Position numbers and translations under genes: made by a program. A DNA stretch of 5,151 nucleotides. It comes from Saprospiraceae bacterium (GTDB lineage: Bacteria; Bacteroidota; Bacteroidia; Chitinophagales; Saprospiraceae). Location: contig JAHDBK010000318.1 of assembly GCA_020630455.1 (NCBI GenBank), positions 1 through 5,151 on the forward strand. Direction: 5' to 3'. The notes beneath the pieces were generated by a model, which was not told where the DNA came from, did not search any database, and worked only from the letters and a program-made list of their open reading frames with translations. This document shows, piece after piece, positions 1 through 5,151 of the stretch. Each line of letters begins with the position of its first letter. Positions within the stretch are counted from its first letter, which is position 1.

Positions 1-1644
1 GCCACCTTCTCCAAACATAGTACCGTTTTTAAGACTGAACCAAATGAATAATGGTTTTCCTACGATGTGGTCTTCAGGAACAAAACCCCAATAACGAGAA
101 TCTTCAGAATTATGCCTATTATCTCCCATTGCCCAATAATAATTCATTTCAAAAGTATATTGAGTACTTTCTTTTCCATCAATATAAATTTTGCCATTTT
201 TCTTTTCTAATTTTTTCCCTTCGTAAACGGATATAATTCTTCTATATAATGCAATATTATTCATATTAATATCCACTGTTTCTCCCTTTTTAGGAATGAT
301 TACAGGCCCAAAATTATCTAAGTTCCAATTAAAGTTTTTCTTGTCTTGAGGAAATAGATTTTTACCCTTATAAGGATTGACATCAAATTCTCTAACAGAA
401 ATCCCTGTTCTAGAACCTAAATAATCCGCTTGTTCTTTATTTAGACTTAGTAAATTATTATCCCTCGGATTATATGATTTTACTTCATTGGCATTCACTC
501 CTAAATCATATAAAGCATCTTTAGTTAATGAACCAACATCATTGACATCTGTCATGATTTCATAAGTAAATTGTATATTTTTAGGATTTTCAATTGCTTT
601 ATCATCAATATATACCTGCTTATTTTTAATCTCAAATTTATTACCAGGTAAACCTACACATCTTTTCACATAATGGTCACGCCTATCAACAGGTCGATAC
701 ACCAATTTGAAATTTTTAGGATTGTGTAATTGTTCTCTAGGAACTCCATCTCTTATATATAAACCATAATCATAACGGTCTAACTGCCTTCCATCTACAG
801 GAATAATAATGGTATCTCCTTCAGGGAAATTAAAAACAATAGGGTCGTTTAATTTAATACTATTGGTACTACCTATACGATTGTGTCCCCATTCGATTAA
901 TCTACTATAAGACTCCTTGTTACTTCTAGGAATTCTATTGTGTAATAAGGGTAATTGAAGCGGAGTATTTGGCATTCTTACACCATAACTCGTCTTACTT
1001 ACAAATAGAAAATCACCCGTCATTAAAGAACTCTCCATTGAAGAAGTAGGAATAGTATATGCTTCTATTAAAAACATCCTAATAAATGTAGCGGCAAAAA
1101 CGGCAAAAATAATGGCTTCTGCCCATTCTCTACCTTCACTTTTATAAAATGGACTTTTCTTAAGTTTTTCCATTTTTAAATCATAAGACCTAGAACTTCC
1201 ACTTGATTTGATTTTTCTATTTCCATCTTTGTCGGTTACAGTCGAATCACCTTTTCCACTTTTCAATTCTAATATTTCTTTTAATTGTTCTTTATATTCA
1301 TTCAATTTAGCAACCGCTGGATACATGAAACTCATCGCTTTATGAAAACCTAAATAGCATAAATAAAATGGAGCAAAAACAATAGCTAAAAAGTGATTCC
1401 AAAATGAATGTTTTCCAAAACTATTAGAATTGCTTACTAATAAACCTGCTCCAATAAAAAAACCAACAATAGGAATATAGAGTAGAGCTGCTCTCCATCC
1501 TGGATGACCAACCATTTTCATCCATTCAATTTTACTTAATACAGGGACGAATGCTTTCCATGGCGTAACACCAGCTTTTTTAAATATTCCGTATAATCCT
1601 ACGTGAGCTATAATAATTAATATAAAAATGATAACAAATTCCAT
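1..1644 (-). CDS. lepB: Signal peptidase I (S26 family), Bacteroidota long form, C-terminus cut by window edge
   Basis: Membrane-bound serine protease that removes signal peptides from exported proteins on the outer face of the inner membrane. Reading from the ATG at 1642-1644 gives 548 codons with no stop before the window edge. The catalytic serine is Ser202 in the motif IPTSSMESSLMTGDFLFVSK. The general-base lysine is Lys327 in YVKRCVGLPGN. The conserved box MGDNRHNSEDSRYWG starts at Met506. Hydrophobic segments lie near residues 2-20, 50-70, 84-104 and 173-194; the last directly precedes the catalytic serine. Residues about 24-64 (TPWKAFVPV, then GHPGWRAALLYIPIVGF) resemble the small DUF5684-type membrane domain, by recall of the family. 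A charged, probably cytoplasmic linker covers about 112-170. The protein is much longer than E. coli LepB (324 aa), with a long stretch between Lys327 and the GDN box, as is usual in this phylum. No Shine-Dalgarno sequence precedes the ATG. Only the last residues should be missing. Confidence 0.96.
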   Translation of the reverse strand, partial: MEFVIIFILIIIAHVGLYGIFKKAGVTPWKAFVPVLSKIEWMKMVGHPGWRAALLYIPIVGFFIGAGLLVSNSNSFGKHSFWNHFLAIVFAPFYLCYLGFHKAMSFMYPAVAKLNEYKEQLKEILELKSGKGDSTVTDKDGNRKIKSSGSSRSYDLKMEKLKKSPFYKSEGREWAEAIIFAVFAATFIRMFLIEAYTIPTSSMESSLMTGDFLFVSKTSYGVRMPNTPLQLPLLHNRIPRSNKESYSRLIEWGHNRIGSTNSIKLNDPIVFNFPEGDTIIIPVDGRQLDRYDYGLYIRDGVPREQLHNPKNFKLVYRPVDRRDHYVKRCVGLPGNKFEIKNKQVYIDDKAIENPKNIQFTYEIMTDVNDVGSLTKDALYDLGVNANEVKSYNPRDNNLLSLNKEQADYLGSRTGISVREFDVNPYKGKNLFPQDKKNFNWNLDNFGPVIIPKKGETVDINMNNIALYRRIISVYEGKKLEKKNGKIYIDGKESTQYTFEMNYYWAMGDNRHNSEDSRYWGFVPEDHIVGKPLFIWFSLKNGTMFGEGG

Positions 1645-1708
1645 ATTGAATTTTTCTTTATTTTTTTAATGATTATAAAAATGTTTTCTCGAATCAATTT
1701 GTATTTAA

Positions 1709-1740
1709 AGCAGGTTTAAAATGTTAAATTTAAACATGCT
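1709..1740. repeat. Imperfect inverted repeat in the putative lepB leader
   Basis: Twelve-base arms (1709-1720, AGCAGGTTTAAA, and 1729-1740, TTTAAACATGCT) pair at 11 of 12 positions around an 8-base loop. A further TTTAA/TTAAA pairing at 1704-1708 and 1743-1747 may extend the stem across a small internal loop. No T-run follows on either strand, so it does not look like an intrinsic terminator. If lepB transcription starts just below the TATTTTTG octamer at 1759-1766, this hairpin would sit at the 5' end of the lepB leader RNA, about 65 bases before the ATG. A regulator binding site or an mRNA-stabilising hairpin are both possible; this is inference. Confidence 0.45.
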
Positions 1741-1758
1741 CTTAAAACAATGATGAGG

Positions 1759-1766
1759 CAAAAATA
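1759..1766 (-). promoter_or_regulatory. Possible Bacteroidota -7 element for lepB
   Basis: Read on the minus strand this is TATTTTTG, an exact match to the TAnnTTTG consensus of the Bacteroidota housekeeping sigma factor. It lies 114 bases upstream of the lepB ATG. A TTTG (minus strand, 1794-1797) lies upstream, but the 27-base gap is longer than the roughly 19-21 bases expected for a -33 element, so only half of the promoter is supported. In such AT-rich DNA an octamer like this can occur by chance. Confidence 0.28.
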
Positions 1767-1865
1767 AGGGATTACTTGGTATGAATGGGTTTTCAAAGGA
1801 TTAATTTCGATAAAGATATATAAAAATAATACTAACGAATTTGATAAATTAATTGATTTTAATCT

Positions 1866-1902
1866 AAAAATACAAGTAATTTGTCGATGCTTTACTTGTA
1901 TT
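1866..1902 (-). terminator. Probable intrinsic terminator after the thioesterase gene
   Basis: An 11-bp perfect stem (1869-1879 with 1892-1902, core arms TACAAGTAA and TTACTTGTA) encloses a 12-base loop. It begins 33 bases past the thioesterase stop codon. On the minus strand the stem runs into TTTTT (1866-1870), partly overlapping the last paired bases; no such T-run follows on the plus strand. This orientation fits the end of the tilS-thioesterase transcript and would separate it from lepB. The stem is AT-rich, so it may be only a moderate terminator. Confidence 0.5.
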
Positions 1903-1935
1903 AATCGGAGAAATCAGTCTTTTAAACGATGTTAG

Positions 1936-2358
1936 CTACTCTTCGAGAACTGCCTTTTTTGTTTTATAAACTGTAGCCCTATATAGTGCAATTGGAAGCC
2001 CATTTTGATTTCTAACGGTTACATCATACATTGCTGTTCTTCTATTATTGGTTTTTTCGCTAGCTTCAGCAATTAAAATATCCCCTTCTTTAGCAGAGTT
2101 GGGATAAGTAACAAAACCATCTAAAGTAAGGCTCAATACATTGTATGAATTAGAAGCAAAAGCTAGGGCAGAGTCTGCCAAGCCAAAACTCACTCCTCCA
2201 TGTACAATAGCAAAACCATTCAACATTTCTTTTCTCACTTTCATTTGTATTTTACAATATCCTTCCTTATGTTCTACACTTTCTATTCCTAACCACTGAC
2301 TATAATAATCAGTACTCATCATTTTTTTATAGACTAACCTTGGTGTTTCATTATTCAT
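1936..2358 (-). CDS. PaaI-type hotdog-fold acyl-CoA thioesterase
   Basis: A 140-residue protein, the typical length of a single hotdog domain, probably hydrolysing a CoA thioester in the cytoplasm as a homo-oligomer. The signature is NGFAIVHGGVSFGLADSALA at residues 48-67. It contains the HGG turn (53-55) and Asp62, which aligns with the catalytic Asp of the PaaI group (E. coli PaaI has a closely similar NG...HGG...ADTAFAYACNS segment). The second half (LTLDGFVTYPNSAKEGDILI, then RRTAMYDVTVRN) fits the remaining strands of the fold. No paa genes for phenylacetate degradation are visible, so the substrate is unknown and I assign no gene symbol. The gene begins 5 bases after the tilS stop codon on the same strand, implying translational or at least transcriptional coupling. 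No Shine-Dalgarno sequence is seen. A hairpin resembling a terminator follows the stop. The family call is firm; the substrate is not. Confidence 0.9.
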   Translation of the reverse strand: MNNETPRLVYKKMMSTDYYSQWLGIESVEHKEGYCKIQMKVRKEMLNGFAIVHGGVSFGLADSALAFASNSYNVLSLTLDGFVTYPNSAKEGDILIAEASEKTNNRRTAMYDVTVRNQNGLPIALYRATVYKTKKAVLEE

Positions 2359-2363
2359 ACTAT

Positions 2364-3659
2364 CTAATTTTTTAAAGTAATATAAAAACCATCTCCTCCA
2401 AATCTTTCATCATCTCTAAATCCTATTACGCAACAAATTTTACCTGCGGACTCGATGACCATCACTTCTTCTTTTTCTATTCTATTAATCTTTAAATCTG
2501 TTAAAAACTTTTTGATTTTTTTGGATTTTCCATTCATTCCTTTGGGGTGAAAATAATCTCCTGCCTTCCACCTTCTCAATAATAATGGAAATTCCAGTTT
2601 TTCAATTGCTAAAGCATGAGTGAAAGTCCCCTCTTTATTTAGGTTTGTTGAAATACTCAAAGTTTTTCCATTTTTTAAATCTATTCTATTATCATTTTCA
2701 TGAATATAAATACTTTTGAAATCATCTTTTTCTAAAGGAGCAATGATAAGACTTGTTCTATCTTTCAATAAACGATGTGTACTAGAATCTAAATATTTTC
2801 CTGCTTGTGCATCTATAATCGAAACAATATCTTGGATTTGATATGGATTGAAATTGTATTTTTTTAAAATCTCAAATATGATAGTAGCTGTCGCAGGGTA
2901 TTTTTTTAATTTTTTAATATGAATATGAATAATATTATTTTTATTATCAATAATATTATTTTCAATTTCATTAATGAAATAATGCAATAGAATTTCGGTT
3001 TCCTTTAGATTCTCAAATGTTTTTAAAGCCGTTTTTTCAAGAGAGGGATTGACTTCTTTAAGAACAGGAACTACTTGATTGCGAATCAAATTTCGATGAT
3101 ATTTATTACTAGAATTAGAAGCATCTTCTCTATATGAAATATTTTTATTATTAATATAATTTTTAATATCTTCTTTAGAAAAATGAGATAGCGGTCTAAT
3201 AATATGATTTCTTTTCACATCTATTCCCCTCAGTCCACTGATTCCCGTTCCTTTAGTGAAATTATATAAGAAAGTTTCGATAGAATCATTAAGATGATGA
3301 GCAGTAGCGATATAGTCATAGTCGTTTTCAATACGTATTTTCTCTAGCCATTCATACCTCAAATCCCTAGCAATCTGCTGAATACTTCCACCTCGTTCTT
3401 TTTGAATTTTTAAAGTATCAAATTGAATATTAAAAACGCTTAAACCTTGTTTTTTAGCATAATTTAAAATCATTTGTTCATCTGCATCAGATTCCTTATT
3501 TCTAAGTTGAAAATTACAATGTGCTAAAGCAAAATCATAATCCAATTGTTGAAATAAATGACTCATTGCCATAGAATCCATGCCTCCACTTACAGCGAGT
3601 AAAACTTTTTCTTGTTTAGAAATCAATTGTTTTAATCGATATTCAAATCTTTCTACCAT
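2364..3659 (-). CDS. tilS: tRNA(Ile)-lysidine synthetase
   Basis: ATP-dependent enzyme that converts the wobble cytidine (C34) of the CAU-anticodon tRNA-Ile to lysidine, switching it from AUG to AUA reading. From the ATG at 3657-3659 it is 431 residues, normal for long TilS proteins. The PP-loop SGGMDS (24-29) binds ATP. HCNFQLR (47-53), ATAHHLNDSIET (118-129), RPLSHFSKEDI (155-165) and REDASN...YHRNLIRN (177-194) are further conserved N-terminal motifs. The C-terminal substrate-recognition domain shows RRWKAGDYFHPKGMNGKSKK (362-381) followed by IKKFLTDLKI. An in-frame ATG at 3741-3743 would add 28 residues (MFLKLIIQIN... ending NS), but these match nothing known in TilS. The conserved region begins just after MVERFEYRLKQLI, so the downstream start is preferred. 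Residues about 231-253 are a low-complexity, Asn/Ile/Lys-rich stretch encoded by AT-rich repeats. It is first in a probable two-gene operon with the thioesterase and divergent from ffh. Confidence 0.96.
   Translation of the reverse strand: MVERFEYRLKQLISKQEKVLLAVSGGMDSMAMSHLFQQLDYDFALAHCNFQLRNKESDADEQMILNYAKKQGLSVFNIQFDTLKIQKERGGSIQQIARDLRYEWLEKIRIENDYDYIATAHHLNDSIETFLYNFTKGTGISGLRGIDVKRNHIIRPLSHFSKEDIKNYINNKNISYREDASNSSNKYHRNLIRNQVVPVLKEVNPSLEKTALKTFENLKETEILLHYFINEIENNIIDNKNNIIHIHIKKLKKYPATATIIFEILKKYNFNPYQIQDIVSIIDAQAGKYLDSSTHRLLKDRTSLIIAPLEKDDFKSIYIHENDNRIDLKNGKTLSISTNLNKEGTFTHALAIEKLEFPLLLRRWKAGDYFHPKGMNGKSKKIKKFLTDLKINRIEKEEVMVIESAGKICCVIGFRDDERFGGDGFYITLKN
2928..2962. repeat. Short in-frame direct repeat inside tilS
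   Basis: The 14-mer AATAATATTATTTT occurs at 2928-2941 and again, perfectly, at 2949-2962. The copies are 21 bases apart, exactly seven codons, so the reading frame is preserved. They encode the two NNII units in the Asn/Ile-rich segment of TilS (around residues 234-244). This fits a small local duplication in a variable linker. Confidence 0.6.
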
Positions 3660-3668
3660 TGAATTTTG

Positions 3669-3676
3669 TATATTTG
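3669..3676 (+). promoter_or_regulatory. Possible -7 element for ffh
   Basis: TATATTTG matches the Bacteroidota TAnnTTTG consensus exactly and points toward ffh. It would give a leader of about 130 bases containing the 28-bp palindrome. No TTG/TTTG is found at the expected distance upstream, and the site sits only about 10 bases from the tilS start codon, so support is weak. A near match, TATATTTC at 3765-3772, lies within the palindrome and also lacks a -33 partner. No convincing promoter for tilS was found on the minus strand. Confidence 0.2.
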
Positions 3677-3744
3677 CGTTTTTAAAGGTATTACATTTTA
3701 AACAATGTACAGTATTAATTTGTATTATTAATTTTAAAAACAAG

Positions 3745-3772
3745 GAAATATAAAGAAATTTCTTTATATTTC
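3745..3772. promoter_or_regulatory. Perfect 28-bp palindrome between divergent tilS and ffh
   Basis: The half-site GAAATATAAAGAAA (3745-3758) is followed immediately by its exact reverse complement (3759-3772), with no spacer. It leaves 85 bases to the tilS start and 41 bases to the ffh start. It could be an operator for a dimeric regulator. As RNA it would form a hairpin in the ffh leader, or in the tilS leader if that transcript starts far enough upstream. Neither arm is followed by a T-run, so a terminator is unlikely. Its composition (only G/C at four positions) raises the chance of a fortuitous palindrome, but 14 matching pairs without a mismatch is notable. The rest of the intergenic region (3660-3813) shows only a 6-bp hairpin (TACATT 3692-3697, AATGTA 3704-3709) and three GTATTA copies. 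Confidence 0.55.
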
Positions 3773-3813
3773 ACATAGAACACAATCATAATAATTATAG
3801 AATTTTAGAATTT

Positions 3814-5151
3814 ATGTTTGAAAGTTTAAATGATAGGTTAGAACTCGCATTCAAAGACCTCAAAGGAGAAGGTAGGATAACCGAGTTGAATATTGCTTCT
3901 TCAGTAAAAGAAATTAGAAGAGCATTAGTAGCAGCAGATGTTAATTATAAAATAGCTAAAGAATTTACGGACAAGGTTAAAGACCAAGCTTTAGGTACAA
4001 GAAATGTATTGAAGTCAGTAAAACCAGGAGAACTCATGGTCAAAATCGTCATGGACGAATTGACAGAGTTGATGGGCGGACAAAAAGTAGGTATCAATGT
4101 CAAAGGAAATCCCGCAGTAGTTTTAGTAGCGGGACTTCAAGGTTCGGGTAAAACTACTTTTACAGGTAAATTAGCATTATTCTTAAAAAAGAAACGCTCT
4201 AAAAAAGTCTTAGTTACTGCTTGTGATGTGTATCGTCCAGCCGCCATTGATCAGTTGACTGTAGTAGCAGAGCAAGCAGGAGTAGATATTTATAAAGAAC
4301 CAGATAATAAAAACCCAATAGAAATTGCGAATAATGCAATCGTTCATGCCAAAAAATTCGGTCATGATGTAGTCATCGTCGATACTGCTGGACGTTTGGC
4401 AATCGATGAGGACATGATGCAAGAAATAGAAGGCATCAAAAACGAAATTTTGCCTAATGAGACCTTGTTTGTTGTAGATTCGATGACAGGACAAGATGCC
4501 GTTAATACGGCTAAGGTCTTTAATGAACGTATCAACTATGATGGTGTTGTTCTAACCAAATTAGATGGTGATACAAGAGGTGGAGCCGCTTTATCTATCA
4601 AATATACAGTAGGAAAACCCATCAAATTCATGAGTATGGGAGAGAAACTCGATACTTTAGATGAGTTTCACCCAGACCGTATGGCTCAGCGTATCTTAGG
4701 GATGGGAGACGTAATTTCCTTAGTAGAAAGAGCGCAACAGCAGTTTGATGAGAAAGAAGCAGAACGTATTCATAAAAAGATATCTAAAAACAAATTTGAC
4801 TTTAATGATTTCTTATCTCAAATCAACCAAATCAAAAAAATGGGTAATATCAAAGATTTGATTGGTATGATTCCTGGAATGGGAAAAGCAGTTAGAGATT
4901 TAGATATTGATAATGATTCATTTAAAAAACTAGAAGCGATTATTTTCTCTATGACTCCTGAAGAACGTTCTAAACCAGAACTATTGGATACAAGGAGAAA
5001 GCAAAGAATTGCTAAGGGTAGCGGGAATACCATTACTGAAGTTAATCAGTTCATTCGCCAATTTGATCAAATGCGTAAAATGATGCACAAAATGACCAAA
5101 GGTGGAGGAATGCCTGGTATGCCTAACATGAGAAACTTAAATAGAAGAAGA
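3814..5151 (+). CDS. ffh: Signal recognition particle protein Ffh (SRP54 GTPase), stop codon beyond window
   Basis: Cytoplasmic GTPase that, with the 4.5S/SRP RNA, binds hydrophobic signal sequences on ribosomes and delivers them to the receptor FtsY at the translocon. From the ATG at 3814-3816 there are 446 codons open to the window edge, about the full family length. The N domain covers about residues 1-95, including EIRRALVAADVNY (33-45). The G domain has G1 GLQGSGKTT (107-115), DVYRPAAIDQL (138-148), DTAGR (190-194), TKLDG (248-252) and GEKLD (276-280). The M domain, from about 325, has the finger-loop motif DLIGMIPGMGK (348-358) and the RNA-binding helix-turn-helix with RRKQRIAKGSG (394-404). 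It ends in a methionine-rich tail (QMRKMMHKMTKGGGMPGMP) that fits signal-sequence binding. The tail ending in NLNRRR suggests few residues are missing. An in-frame stop at 3751-3753 limits the start. No Shine-Dalgarno sequence is present; the leader is A/T-rich. Confidence 0.97.
   Translation, partial: MFESLNDRLELAFKDLKGEGRITELNIASSVKEIRRALVAADVNYKIAKEFTDKVKDQALGTRNVLKSVKPGELMVKIVMDELTELMGGQKVGINVKGNPAVVLVAGLQGSGKTTFTGKLALFLKKKRSKKVLVTACDVYRPAAIDQLTVVAEQAGVDIYKEPDNKNPIEIANNAIVHAKKFGHDVVIVDTAGRLAIDEDMMQEIEGIKNEILPNETLFVVDSMTGQDAVNTAKVFNERINYDGVVLTKLDGDTRGGAALSIKYTVGKPIKFMSMGEKLDTLDEFHPDRMAQRILGMGDVISLVERAQQQFDEKEAERIHKKISKNKFDFNDFLSQINQIKKMGNIKDLIGMIPGMGKAVRDLDIDNDSFKKLEAIIFSMTPEERSKPELLDTRRKQRIAKGSGNTITEVNQFIRQFDQMRKMMHKMTKGGGMPGMPNMRNLNRRR

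Noticed and set aside
51..236. 61-codon plus-strand open frame
   Set aside because: It lies antisense inside lepB, over the conserved GDN-box region, and has no recognisable protein features.
1645..1935. Possible small gene or RNA in the lepB-thioesterase gap
   Set aside because: Only very short open frames (for example 8 codons from 1781) are present, and no RNA-gene structure is recognisable beyond the two hairpins listed.
4210..4494. 94-codon minus-strand open frame
   Set aside because: It is antisense to the G domain of ffh, which is clearly the real coding frame.
4818..5033. 71-codon minus-strand hydrophobic open frame
   Set aside because: It is antisense to the ffh M domain; the apparent hydrophobicity is a by-product of the complementary codons.
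1..5151. A novel system linking lepB and ffh through the protein-export pathway
   Set aside because: The genes are on opposite strands, separated by tilS and a thioesterase, and each is a standard housekeeping gene. Shared pathway alone does not make a system.

Overview
The window looks like ordinary chromosomal housekeeping DNA from an AT-rich member of the Bacteroidota. Several things point there: a long signal peptidase I with an extra multi-membrane N-terminal region, start codons without Shine-Dalgarno sequences, very A/T-rich leaders, and octamers of the TAnnTTTG type known as the Bacteroidota -7 promoter element. I cannot place it below phylum level. No mobile element, CRISPR array, rRNA or tRNA is visible, and I see no sign of a new defence or accessory system.

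Layout: (1) 1-1644, minus strand, most of lepB (signal peptidase I), with its C-terminal end cut off by the window edge. (2) 1645-1935, a 291-base intergenic stretch. It holds a probable terminator for the upstream gene, a possible -7 element for lepB, and an imperfect inverted repeat in the putative lepB leader. (3) 1936-2358, minus strand, a PaaI-type hotdog-fold thioesterase. (4) 2364-3659, minus strand, tilS (tRNA-Ile lysidine synthetase), only 5 bases from the thioesterase gene, so the two are probably co-transcribed. (5) 3660-3813, a divergent intergenic region with a perfect 28-bp palindrome. (6) 3814-5151, plus strand, ffh (the SRP54 GTPase), complete or nearly so when the window ends.

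Functionally, ffh targets nascent membrane and secreted proteins to the translocon, and lepB cuts their signal peptides afterwards. Both ends of the window therefore serve protein export, but they lie on opposite strands and separate transcripts. tilS modifies the AUA-reading tRNA-Ile and is essential in most bacteria. The thioesterase probably hydrolyses an acyl-CoA whose identity cannot be read from the sequence. The most noteworthy non-coding signal is the palindrome between tilS and ffh.
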